Origin: Lysobacteraceae bacterium
GTDB taxonomy: Bacteria; Pseudomonadota; Gammaproteobacteria; Xanthomonadales; Xanthomonadaceae
Length of the DNA: 5,774 bases
Assembly: GCA_003449195.1 (NCBI GenBank)
Contig: DMID01000026.1
Span: forward strand, 1 to 5,774
Reading direction: 5' to 3'
Below the pieces are notes generated by a model that did no database searches, had not been told where the DNA came from, and saw only the letters and a program-made list of their open reading frames with translations. Shown here piece after piece: positions 1-5,774 of this stretch. The position numbers were made by a program, and so were the translations under genes. How positions within the stretch are numbered: position 1 is the first letter of the stretch; every line of letters starts with the position of its first letter.

Positions 1-835
1 GCAGCGAGTTGGAGAACAGATAAGGCCGTGAGCGCTGGCGCAGCAGCTCGACCACGTCCTTCTTCGCGGTGGTGAAGCCGCCCAGCGCGCCGCCCATCGC
101 CTTGCCCAGCGTGCCGGTGAAGATGTCGATGCGGTCCAGCACGCCCTTGACCTCGGCCGAGCCGCGGCCGCTGGCGCCGAGGAAGCCGGTGGCATGGCAC
201 TCGTCGATGTGCACCAGTGCGCCGTACTGCCTTGCCAGTGCGGTGATCCGGTCCAGCGGAGCAATGAAGCCGTCCATCGAGAACACGCCGTCGCTGGTGA
301 TCAGGATGGTGCCGGCGCCGTCGGCGCGGGCCTGCTTCAGCTGTGCCTCCAGGTCGGCCATGTCGCAGTTGGCGTAACGGTAGCGGCGCGCCTTGCACAG
401 GCGTACGCCGTCGATGATGGAAGCGTGGTTGAGTGCATCGGAGATGATCGCGTCGTTCTCGCCCAGCAGTGGCTCGAACAGGCCGCCGTTGGCGTCGAAG
501 CAAGCGGCGTAGAGGATGGTGTCCTCGGTGCCGAAGAAGCCGGCGATGGTCCGTTCCAGCTGCTTGTGCAGGTCCTGGGTGCCGCAGATGAAGCGCACTG
601 ATGCCATGCCGAAGCCGTGCGTGTCCAGCGCCTGCTTGGCGACGGCGATGATGTCCGGGTGATCGGCCAGCCCGAGGTAGTTGTTGGCGCAGAAATTGAG
701 CACCGTGCGGCCGTCGGCCAGTTCGATCTGAGCCGATTGCGGGCCTGTGATGATGCGTTCGGACTTGAACAGGCCCTGGGCGCGGATCGCGTCCAGTTCG
801 TCGGCGTAGCGGCGGGTGGGCGAGGTGTCGGTCAT
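1..835 (-). CDS. kbl: 2-amino-3-ketobutyrate CoA ligase (glycine C-acetyltransferase), 3' end outside window
   Basis: This PLP enzyme of the alpha-oxoamine synthase family works in the cytoplasm. It cleaves 2-amino-3-ketobutyrate with CoA to glycine and acetyl-CoA, the second step of threonine degradation after threonine dehydrogenase. Reading the - strand from the ATG at 835-833 gives 278 codons without a stop up to the window edge; the family is about 398 residues, so roughly 120 C-terminal residues are missing. The sequence follows E. coli Kbl nearly throughout: GLFKSERIIT (21-30), NFCANNYLGLA (47-57), HGFGMASVRFICGTQD (73-88), SDALNHASIIDGVRLCKA (132-149) and RQRSRPYLFSNSL at the edge. 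Catalytic features are present: Asp211 in the DECHATG motif (pyridine-nitrogen contact), His214, His137 (expected to stack on PLP) and Lys245 in GTLGKAMGG (PLP Schiff base). The start is well fixed: an in-frame TAG lies 11 codons upstream and the N terminus matches E. coli to within one residue. No good Shine-Dalgarno is visible. The usual partner tdh is not in view. Identification is very secure. Confidence 0.96.
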   Translation of the reverse strand, partial: MTDTSPTRRYADELDAIRAQGLFKSERIITGPQSAQIELADGRTVLNFCANNYLGLADHPDIIAVAKQALDTHGFGMASVRFICGTQDLHKQLERTIAGFFGTEDTILYAACFDANGGLFEPLLGENDAIISDALNHASIIDGVRLCKARRYRYANCDMADLEAQLKQARADGAGTILITSDGVFSMDGFIAPLDRITALARQYGALVHIDECHATGFLGASGRGSAEVKGVLDRIDIFTGTLGKAMGGALGGFTTAKKDVVELLRQRSRPYLFSNSL

Positions 836-862
836 GGCGGCGATGCGGCAAGGAGATGCGGG

Positions 863-868
863 ATTCTA
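863..868 (-). promoter_or_regulatory. possible -10 box for kbl
   Basis: On the - strand this reads TAGAAT, five of six matches to the sigma-70 -10 consensus, in an otherwise very GC-rich stretch. It would start transcription near 856 and leave a leader of about 20 bases before the kbl ATG. No recognisable -35 hexamer lies 16-18 bases upstream, so the call rests on the -10 match and position alone. Confidence 0.25.
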
Positions 869-873
869 ACCGG

Positions 874-903
874 CTGCATGGCACGGCCTGCGGCCACATG
901 CAG
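874..903. repeat. inverted repeat in the divergent kbl/porin control region
   Basis: The arms CTGCATG (874-880) and CATGCAG (897-903) form a perfect 7-base inverted repeat separated by 16 bases. Inside it, GGCC (885-888) and GGCC (892-895) can pair around a TGC loop. It sits just upstream of the possible kbl -10 box, where a -35 element would be, and about 110 bases before the porin start. There is no T-run after it on either strand, so it does not look like an intrinsic terminator. It could be a regulator-binding site for either divergent gene; no specific regulator can be named from sequence. Confidence 0.3.
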
Positions 904-945
904 GATTGCCATGAGCAAGGGCGCAGACGTCATTTCCCGACGCGC

Positions 946-969
946 AGGCGGGCATGCACGATGCCGCCT
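946..969 (+). repeat. hairpin in the porin leader region
   Basis: AGGC, a bulged G at 950 and GGCAT (951-955) can pair with ATGCC (961-965) and GCCT (966-969) around the five-base loop GCACG. This gives nine pairs with one bulge. It lies 44 bases upstream of the porin ATG and has no following T-run. If the transcript starts upstream of it, it would be a 5' leader hairpin. In GC-rich DNA such a structure can arise by chance, so the functional claim is weak. Confidence 0.25.
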
Positions 970-1017
970 CGACATGAATGGGGAGAGCTCCGCCTGTGCG
1001 GAGACCACAGCCGATGA
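961..1017 (+). other. possible 18-codon upstream reading frame coupled to the porin start
   Basis: An ATG at 961 opens a short frame (MPPRHEWGELRLCGDHSR) that ends at TGA 1015-1017 and overlaps the porin ATG at 1014 as ATGA, an arrangement typical of translational coupling. A G-rich stretch with some Shine-Dalgarno character, AGGCGGG (946-952), lies eight bases upstream, but it is part of the leader hairpin. One cysteine codon (TGC, 997-999) lies at the loop/stem junction of the hairpin that contains the porin ribosome binding site. It is not part of any known leader-peptide family I recognise, and such short frames occur by chance. This is a candidate only. Confidence 0.15.
988..1003 (+). 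promoter_or_regulatory. hairpin containing the porin ribosome binding site
   Basis: CTCCGC (988-993) pairs perfectly with GCGGAG (998-1003) around the loop CTGT. The GGAG at 1000-1003 is the best Shine-Dalgarno for the porin ATG at 1014 (10-base spacing), so the folded leader would hide it. A better-placed alternative binding site is not seen: GGGGAG at 980-985 is 28 bases from the start. The structure could lower porin translation unless it is opened by a ribosome or another factor. The pairing is seen directly; regulation is inference. Confidence 0.35.
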
Positions 1018-2468
1018 CCGACCGTCTGCGACGACATCCTTTGCCGCCACGCCCTCCACGCAGCTTGCTGGCCGTGGCATGCCTGCTGGCCACGGCGCCG
1101 GCATGGGCACAATCGCGCACGCCCACGCTCGAACAATTGCAGCAGCGCCTGGAAACGCTCGAGCGAAGGCTTGGAGGCACGGCGGCGCCGGCAGGCGATG
1201 CCTCGGCATCCGATGGTCTGGCCGGCCTGGACCAGCGCCTGCGGGTGATCGAACGGCGGCTGGAAATCCAGGACGAGGAGCGCGCGGCAGCGGCCAAATC
1301 CGCGCCGGTGGTGGCGGTCAACGACAAAGGCGCATCGTTCAAGTCGGCCGACGGCGATTACGAAATCCGCCTGCGCGGCCTGTTGCAGGGCGATGCGCGA
1401 TTCTTCGTCGGCGACGGCAGGCAGCCGCAGAACGATACCTTCCTGCTGCGCACGGCACGGCCGATCATCGAAGGCTCGCTCGGCAAACTGGTCGCGTTCC
1501 GCCTGACTCCTGAGTTTGCCGGCGACAGCGCCAGCATCGTCGATGCCTATGTCGACCTGCGCTTCGACCCGGCCTACACCTTGCGTGCCGGCAAGTTCAC
1601 CTCGCCCGTGGGGCTGGAGCGCCTGCAATCGTCCTCGGCGCTGGCCGGGATCGAGCGTGCGCTGCCCAGCGAACTGGCGCCCAACCGCGACATCGGCGTG
1701 CAGTTGCAGGGCAGTCTCGCCGGAGGCAAGGCCAGCTACGCACTGGGCGTGTTCAACGGCGCGGTGGACGGGCGCGATGCGGTCACCAGCAACCCCGACA
1801 ACGAGCTTGAATACGCCGGGCGCGTGTTTTTCGAGCCGTTCAAGGAGGGTTTCGGCGTGTGGGCCGGGCTGGGCTTCGGCGTGGGCGCCAGCATCGGCGA
1901 TGCGCGCGGCAGCGGCAACAATTTCCTGCCGCGCTATCGCACGCCGGGCCAGGCCACTTTCTTCAGTTATCGCGGCACGGTGCTGGCCGATGGCCGGCAT
2001 GCGCGCTGGTCGCCGCAAGCCTATTACTACCGCGATGCTTTCGGCTTGCAGGTCGAATACATCGTGTCACGGCAGAAGGTGGCCACGCCGACGGCGCAGG
2101 CCACATTGTCCAACAAGGCATGGCAGGCCACGGCCAGCTACGTGCTGACCGGCGAGGATGCCGGCTATCGCGGCGTGACCCGGCCTTCGCATCCCTTCGT
2201 GCCCGGCGGTGAGGGCTGGGGTGCATGGGAGCTGGTGGGGAGGTATGGTGTGCTGGAGGTGGACGACGCGGCCTTCCCGTTGTTTGCCAGTGCCGATGCT
2301 TCGGCACGCCGCGCCGCAGCCTGGACGCTGGGCGTCAACTGGTATCTCACCGGCAACCTGAAGCTGGTGCTCGATTACACGCAAGCCCGTTTCGACGGAG
2401 GTGCCGCCGCCGGCACAGACCGCGAAAAAGAGAAAACGGTCTTCTCGCGGCTGCAGGTATCCTTCTGA
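1014..2468 (+). CDS. OprP/OprO-family outer-membrane porin, first gene of the sulfate operon
   Basis: This 484-residue protein is predicted to form a trimeric outer-membrane channel for anions. A signal peptide spans about 1-32: basic Arg residues, then a hydrophobic core, then AWA before Gln33. Two stretches with clean leucine heptads follow (Leu39, 42, 46, 49, 53 and Leu69, 72, 76, Ile79, Leu83), separated by a Gly/Ala-rich linker, suggesting a periplasmic trimeric coiled coil. From about 105 the sequence becomes alternating beta-strand typical of phosphate-selective porins, including YEIRLRGLLQGDARFF, DAYVDLRFDPAYTLRAGKF and LGVNWYLTGNLKLVLDYTQ. It ends in Phe, as outer-membrane barrels usually do. 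I chose ATG 1014 over an in-frame ATG at 978 because 1014 has GGAG upstream and gives a compact signal peptide. The gene lies 14 bases before sbp, so I infer that it admits sulfate or a related sulfur anion rather than phosphate. Family assignment is strong; substrate is inferred from context. Confidence 0.88.
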   Translation: MTDRLRRHPLPPRPPRSLLAVACLLATAPAWAQSRTPTLEQLQQRLETLERRLGGTAAPAGDASASDGLAGLDQRLRVIERRLEIQDEERAAAAKSAPVVAVNDKGASFKSADGDYEIRLRGLLQGDARFFVGDGRQPQNDTFLLRTARPIIEGSLGKLVAFRLTPEFAGDSASIVDAYVDLRFDPAYTLRAGKFTSPVGLERLQSSSALAGIERALPSELAPNRDIGVQLQGSLAGGKASYALGVFNGAVDGRDAVTSNPDNELEYAGRVFFEPFKEGFGVWAGLGFGVGASIGDARGSGNNFLPRYRTPGQATFFSYRGTVLADGRHARWSPQAYYYRDAFGLQVEYIVSRQKVATPTAQATLSNKAWQATASYVLTGEDAGYRGVTRPSHPFVPGGEGWGAWELVGRYGVLEVDDAAFPLFASADASARRAAAWTLGVNWYLTGNLKLVLDYTQARFDGGAAAGTDREKEKTVFSRLQVSF

Positions 2469-2472
2469 CCAT

Positions 2473-2476
2473 GGAG
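2473..2476 (+). promoter_or_regulatory. ribosome binding site deciding the sbp start
   Basis: GGAG followed by a run of A lies six bases before the ATG at 2483. The earlier in-frame ATG at 2471 overlaps this site and has no Shine-Dalgarno of its own, so 2483 is the better start. Confidence 0.7.
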
Positions 2477-2482
2477 AAAAAG

Positions 2483-3514
2483 ATGAACACGACCTCCGCG
2501 TTTCCGCGCGCGCCACGGCGCTGGCTTGTCGCCGCATTGCTGGCCGTGAGCGTGGCCGTCCCGGCCGCCGCACGCGACGTGCAACTGCTCAACGTGTCCT
2601 ACGACCCCACCCGCGAGCTGTACAAGGATTACAACGCCGCCTTCGCCAGGCACTGGAAAGACGCACACGGCGATACCGTCGCGGTGGAAACCTCGCACGG
2701 CGGTTCGGGCAAGCAGGCGCGCTCGGTGATCGACGGCGTCGAGGCCGACGTGGTGACGCTGGCGCTGGCCTACGACGTGGACGCGATCGTGGAGAAGGGC
2801 AAGTTGATCAAGCCCGACTGGGAGCAGCGCCTGCCCGACAACAGCGCGCCGTATACCTCGACGATTGTCTTCCTCGTACGCAAGGGCAACCCCAAGGACA
2901 TCAAGGATTGGCCTGATTTGCTGAAGGCCGGCGTGTCGGTGGTGACGCCCAACCCGAAGACCTCCGGCGGTGCGCGCTGGAACTATCTGGCCGCGTGGGC
3001 GTATTTCGACAGGATATTCAAGGGTGACCAGGCCAAGGTCCGGCGCAGCATGAGCGCGCTTTTCCGCAACGTGCCGGTGCTCGACACCGGTGCGCGCGGC
3101 GCCACCACCACCTTCGTCCAGCGTGGCATCGGCGACGTGTTGCTGGCGTGGGAGAACGAGGCCTTCCTCGCGCAGGAGGAACTGGGCCCGGACAAGTTCG
3201 AGATCGTGGTGCCGAAGTTGTCGATCCTCGCCGAGCCTTCGGTGGCGGTGGTCGACAAGAATGTGGACAAGCACGGCACCCGGGCGGTGGCCGAGGACTA
3301 CCTGAAGTACCTGTATTCGCCCGAAGGGCAGAAGATTGCCGCCCGGCATTATTACCGGCCGCGCAAGCCCGAGTTCGCCGATCCGGCCGATGTCGCGCGC
3401 TTCCCCAAGGTGGAGCTGGTGACCATCAGGCAGGTCTTCGGCTCGTGGAAGAAGGCGCAGGCCGAGCACTTCGCCGACGGCGGCATCTTCGACCAGATCC
3501 AGACAGGCAAATAG
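2483..3514 (+). CDS. sbp: periplasmic sulfate-binding protein of the sulfate ABC transporter
   Basis: Sbp captures sulfate in the periplasm and delivers it to CysT/CysW. From ATG 2483 the product has 343 residues (347 if read from 2471). Residues 1-30 form a signal peptide with a hydrophobic core and PAAA before Arg31, leaving about 313 mature residues, close to the 310 of E. coli Sbp. The mature start DVQLLNVSYDPTRELY and SHGGSGKQ (71-78) match E. coli Sbp almost exactly, and NPKTSGGAR (157-165) is the family signature. The ligands known from the Salmonella/E. coli structure are all conserved by alignment: Asp41 (Asp11), Ser75 (Ser45), Ser161-Gly162-Gly163 (Ser130-Gly131-Gly132), Ala204 (Ala173) and Trp223 (Trp192). 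There is a single-residue insertion before the signature motif. The intact pocket argues for true sulfate binding rather than a diverged paralogue. CysP, the thiosulfate-binding relative, is the alternative, but similarity to Sbp is much closer. The stop lies three bases before cysT. Confidence 0.96.
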   Translation: MNTTSAFPRAPRRWLVAALLAVSVAVPAAARDVQLLNVSYDPTRELYKDYNAAFARHWKDAHGDTVAVETSHGGSGKQARSVIDGVEADVVTLALAYDVDAIVEKGKLIKPDWEQRLPDNSAPYTSTIVFLVRKGNPKDIKDWPDLLKAGVSVVTPNPKTSGGARWNYLAAWAYFDRIFKGDQAKVRRSMSALFRNVPVLDTGARGATTTFVQRGIGDVLLAWENEAFLAQEELGPDKFEIVVPKLSILAEPSVAVVDKNVDKHGTRAVAEDYLKYLYSPEGQKIAARHYYRPRKPEFADPADVARFPKVELVTIRQVFGSWKKAQAEHFADGGIFDQIQTGK

Positions 3515-3517
3515 CCG

Positions 3518-4366
3518 ATGGCGGTACCTGCATTGCCAGGGGTGCGCCCGCGCCGTCGCGTGATCCCCGGGTTCGGCTTGAGCCTGGGGATCACGCTGGC
3601 GTGGCTGGGACTGATCGTGCTGATCCCCTTGCTGGGGGTGTTTGCCAAGGCGGGCGGCTTGGGCTGGTCGGGCCTGTGGCATGTGTGGACCGAACCGCGG
3701 GTGCTGTCGGCGCTGACGGTGAGTTTCGGCACCGCGCTGGCGGCGGCGGCATTCAACGCGTTGGCGGGCACGTGGGTGGCGTGGGTGTTCGTGCGTTATC
3801 CGTTTCCCGGCAAGCGCGTGTTCGACGCGATGATCGATCTGCCGTTCGCCTTGCCCACGGCGGTGGCAGGCATCGCGCTGACCGCGTTGTACGGGCCCAA
3901 CGGCTGGATCGGCCGCTGGCTGGAGCTGCTGGGGATCAAGGTGGCCTACACGCAACTGGGCATCGTGGTGGCGCTGGTGTTTGTCGGTTTGCCGTTCGTG
4001 GTGCGGGTGGTGGAGCCGGTGCTGGCCGAGAGCGAGCGCGAGCTGGAAGAAGCGGCGGCCACGCTCGGCGCCGGCCGCTGGCACACGGTGACGCGGGTGG
4101 TGCTGCCGGCCTTGTGGCCGGCGGTGCTGACCGGGTTCGCGCTGGCTTTCGCCCGCGGCGTGGGCGAGTACGGCTCGGTGATCTTCATCGCCGGCAACCT
4201 GCCCAATGCCACCGAGATCGCCCCCTTGCTGATCACGATCCGGCTGGAGGAGTTCGATTACGCCGGTGCCACCGCGATTGCCGCGGCGATGCTGCTGCTG
4301 TCCTTCGGCGTGTTGCTGTGCGTGAACCTGTGGCAGGGCCGGATGCTGCGGCGTGGCCGGGAGTAG
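3518..4366 (+). CDS. cysT: sulfate/thiosulfate ABC transporter permease CysT (CysU)
   Basis: This is one of the two inner-membrane subunits that form the sulfate channel with CysW. The 282-residue protein has hydrophobic segments at roughly 21-43, 63-91, 105-125, 145-166, 195-213 and 251-271, fitting the six-helix permease fold. The cytoplasmic EAA loop that docks on CysA is intact at 178-197: Glu178-Ala179-Ala180, Gly184 and the closing Leu196-Pro197. The segments DLPFALPTAVAGIALTALYG (107-126) and FARGVGEYGSVIFIAGNLP (211-229) are typical of CysT. The start follows the sbp stop by three bases, and only a weak AGG at 3505-3507 precedes it, so translation is probably coupled to sbp. Size is close to the family norm and no defect is seen. 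The molybdate permease ModB is related, but adjacency to sbp and pairing with a CysW decide the call. Confidence 0.95.
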   Translation: MAVPALPGVRPRRRVIPGFGLSLGITLAWLGLIVLIPLLGVFAKAGGLGWSGLWHVWTEPRVLSALTVSFGTALAAAAFNALAGTWVAWVFVRYPFPGKRVFDAMIDLPFALPTAVAGIALTALYGPNGWIGRWLELLGIKVAYTQLGIVVALVFVGLPFVVRVVEPVLAESERELEEAAATLGAGRWHTVTRVVLPALWPAVLTGFALAFARGVGEYGSVIFIAGNLPNATEIAPLLITIRLEEFDYAGATAIAAAMLLLSFGVLLCVNLWQGRMLRRGRE

Positions 4367-4372
4367 GGCAGG

Positions 4373-5332
4373 ATGAGCCGGAGCATTTCCTCTTCCCTGG
4401 CCGTGCCGCTGCGAGAGCCTGCCGTGCCGCTTCTTCGCCGTCCCCGCGATGTCGCTTCCGCCACCACCGAGCCGCGCTGGGCGCGCGCGTTGTTGACCGC
4501 CGGCGCGCTGGGCTTCCTGCTGTGTTTCCTGCTGCTGCCGCTGCTGCTGGTGTTCACCGAGGCATTGCGCGGCGGCGTGGCGGTGTTCTGGAAGGCCTTG
4601 TCCGACCCGGACGCACTGGCGGCAATCCGATTGAGCCTGCTGGTCACCGCCATCGTGATCCCGTTGAACCTGGTGTTCGGCGTGGCGGCGGCCTGGCTGG
4701 TCAGCAAGCACCGGTTCCCCGGCCGGCGCCTGCTGGTGAGCCTGATCGACCTGCCGTTTTCGGTATCGCCGGTGGTGGCCGGCCTGGTGTTCGTGCTGAT
4801 CTTCGGCCGCCAGGGCTGGGCCTGGCCGCTGGTGGACGAAGGCTGGGCCGTGCATCTGCCGTGGCTGGGCGAGGTGGTGCTGAAACTGCCGAAGATCGTG
4901 TTCGCCCTGCCGGGCATCGTGCTGGCCACCACCTTCGTCACGTTCCCCTTCATCGCGCGCGAACTGATGCCCTTGATGGAGCAGCAGGGCAGCGACGAAG
5001 AGCTGGCCGCGCTGAGCCTGGGCGCCAGTGGCTGGCAGACCTTCTGGCGGGTGACGCTGCCGAACATCCGCTGGGGCCTGCTGTATGGCGTGCTGCTGTG
5101 CGGGGCGCGCTCGATGGGTGAATTCGGCGCGGTGTCGGTAGTGTCCGGGCACATCCGCGGGCGCACCAACACGCTCCCGCTGCACGTGGAGATCCTCTAC
5201 AACGAATACGCCTACAGTGCCGCGTTCGCCTGCGCGTCGCTGCTTGCGCTCGGCGCCTTGCTGACGCTGGCACTGAAGGCCTGGCTGGAATGGCGCCACG
5301 GCGACGCACTCGCCGCCGGGCGCGGGCATTGA
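4373..5332 (+). CDS. cysW: sulfate/thiosulfate ABC transporter permease CysW
   Basis: This is the second channel subunit, partner of CysT. The product has 319 residues, about 28 more than E. coli CysW (291). The excess is a polar N-terminal tail (1-35, Ser/Pro/Arg rich) before the first membrane helix at about 38-62. Further hydrophobic segments lie near 82-110, 120-144, 170-195, 231-250 and 280-303. Strongly CysW-like blocks include DLPFSVSPVVAGLVFVLIFG (126-145), SLGASGWQTFWRVTLPNIRWG (215-235) and GEFGAVSVVSGHIRG (249-263). In the EAA loop, Gly217 and Leu229-Pro230 are in place, but the Glu position six before the Gly is Leu211, with Glu209 and Glu210 just ahead. AGGG (4365-4368) lies four bases before the ATG, and no later ATG would keep the first helices, so the long N terminus is probably real. 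It begins six bases after cysT and ends ten bases before cysA. Confidence 0.95.
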   Translation: MSRSISSSLAVPLREPAVPLLRRPRDVASATTEPRWARALLTAGALGFLLCFLLLPLLLVFTEALRGGVAVFWKALSDPDALAAIRLSLLVTAIVIPLNLVFGVAAAWLVSKHRFPGRRLLVSLIDLPFSVSPVVAGLVFVLIFGRQGWAWPLVDEGWAVHLPWLGEVVLKLPKIVFALPGIVLATTFVTFPFIARELMPLMEQQGSDEELAALSLGASGWQTFWRVTLPNIRWGLLYGVLLCGARSMGEFGAVSVVSGHIRGRTNTLPLHVEILYNEYAYSAAFACASLLALGALLTLALKAWLEWRHGDALAAGRGH

Positions 5333-5337
5333 GGGAG
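5333..5337 (+). promoter_or_regulatory. ribosome binding site of cysA
   Basis: GGGAG begins at the base after the cysW TGA and lies five bases before the cysA ATG at 5343. It is the strongest Shine-Dalgarno in the operon and fixes the cysA start. Confidence 0.7.
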
Positions 5338-5342
5338 CGAAG

Positions 5343-5774
5343 ATGGGCATCGACATCCGCAACGTCGGCAAGCGTTTCGACCAGTTCGTGGCGCTGGACG
5401 ACATCAACCTTTCCATCCACGACGGCGAGCTGGTTGCCCTGCTGGGTCCATCCGGTTCGGGCAAGACCACGCTGTTGCGGGTGATCGCCGGGCTGGAGCA
5501 GGCCGATGCCGGCCGCGTGCTGTTCGATGGGGTGGATGCCAGCGGGCTGGACATCCAGTCGCGCCGTGCCGGCTTCGTGTTCCAGCACTACGCCTTGTTC
5601 AAGCACATGACGGTGGGCGACAACATCGGTTTCGGCCTGCGCGTGCGCAAGGGGGCCGAACGGCCGCCGGAGACGAAAATCCGCGAGCGTGTGTGCGAAC
5701 TGCTCGATCTGGTGCAACTGTCCGGGCTCGAACGGCGCTATCCGGCGCAGCTGTCCGGCGGCCAGCGCCAGCGC
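5343..5774 (+). CDS. cysA: sulfate/thiosulfate ABC transporter ATPase CysA, 3' end outside window
   Basis: CysA hydrolyses ATP on the cytoplasmic face to drive sulfate import through CysT/CysW. Only the first 144 codons are present; E. coli CysA has 365 residues, so Walker B, the H-loop and the C-terminal regulatory domain lie beyond the edge. Visible motifs are the Walker A GPSGSGKT (35-42), the Q-loop Gln81 in GFVFQHYALFKHMT (77-90) and the ABC signature LSGGQ (137-141) in YPAQLSGGQRQR at the edge. The stretch FVFQHYALF and the following HMTV-DNI-FGL pattern match CysA closely and separate it from ModC, PotA or UgpC relatives. The frame is open with no frameshift. It is the last gene seen; whether more cys genes or a regulator follow cannot be told. 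Confidence 0.96.
   Translation, partial: MGIDIRNVGKRFDQFVALDDINLSIHDGELVALLGPSGSGKTTLLRVIAGLEQADAGRVLFDGVDASGLDIQSRRAGFVFQHYALFKHMTVGDNIGFGLRVRKGAERPPETKIRERVCELLDLVQLSGLERRYPAQLSGGQRQR

Noticed and set aside
906..935. Possible sigma-70 promoter for the sulfate operon with TTGCCA (906-911) as -35
   Set aside because: No acceptable -10 hexamer lies 16-18 bases downstream; the candidates there match consensus at only a few positions. The promoter may depend on an activator such as CysB, but it cannot be placed from sequence.
978..1013. Twelve-residue N-terminal extension of the porin from ATG 978
   Set aside because: There is no Shine-Dalgarno before 978, and the extension would put a Pro/Arg-rich stretch ahead of a normal signal peptide. 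ATG 1014 has GGAG upstream.
1068..1082. Possible lipobox cysteine (Cys23) in the porin signal peptide
   Set aside because: The residues before it are Ala-Val-Ala, a poor lipobox, and the Cys lies in the hydrophobic core. AWA before Gln33 is a better signal peptidase I site.
617..1513. A 298-codon + strand frame crossing from kbl into the porin
   Set aside because: It is antisense to kbl and out of frame with the porin, with low-complexity Arg/Gly/Ala composition.
2469..2482. Possible terminator or attenuator between porin and sbp
   Set aside because: The gap is only 14 bases and holds just the sbp ribosome binding site, with no hairpin or T-run.
3148..5121. A 657-codon open frame on the + strand overlapping sbp, cysT and cysW
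   Set aside because: It is an out-of-frame reading of the transporter genes, Gly/Arg/Ala rich, with no recognisable domain or motif.
2375..5554. A 1059-codon open frame on the - strand covering sbp, cysT, cysW and part of cysA
   Set aside because: It lies antisense to four clearly real genes, its product is dominated by His, Gln, Arg, Ala and Gly as expected from GC-rich antisense frames, and it shows no domain. It is an artefact of codon bias.

Overview
The window holds the start of a conserved sulfate-uptake operon on the + strand and, divergently on the - strand, a gene of threonine/glycine metabolism. The DNA is GC-rich with dense, typical high-GC codon use. All six proteins look proteobacterial and resemble their Escherichia coli counterparts closely, except the porin, which is of the OprP/OprO type. 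A porin of this type leading straight into sbp-cysTWA suggests a gammaproteobacterium of the Xanthomonadales (Xanthomonas, Stenotrophomonas, Rhodanobacter or Dyella-like). This is an inference from layout and composition; no marker gene is present.

Layout. Positions 1-835 (- strand) carry the first 278 codons of kbl (2-amino-3-ketobutyrate CoA ligase), cut by the left edge. Positions 836-1013 are the divergent control region, with several inverted repeats and a possible 18-codon upstream reading frame whose stop overlaps the porin start. Positions 1014-2468 encode an outer-membrane porin of the OprP/OprO family. Positions 2483-3514 encode the periplasmic sulfate-binding protein Sbp. Positions 3518-4366 and 4373-5332 encode the two membrane permeases CysT (CysU) and CysW. 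Positions 5343-5774 carry the first 144 codons of the ATPase CysA, cut by the right edge before its Walker B motif. No tRNA, rRNA, mobile element, CRISPR array or convincing terminator was seen.

How it works together. Gaps of 14, 3, 6 and 10 bases between the + strand genes indicate one transcript. The expected path is sulfate (or thiosulfate) diffusing through the porin, capture by Sbp in the periplasm, transport through the CysT/CysW channel, and ATP hydrolysis by CysA, feeding sulfate assimilation to cysteine. Kbl acts in threonine breakdown to glycine. Its link to the sulfate genes may be only positional.

Nothing here is a clearly undescribed system. The points most worth a second look are the porin as a dedicated first gene of the sulfate operon, and the leader at 946-1017, where a hairpin covers the porin ribosome binding site inside a small overlapping reading frame.
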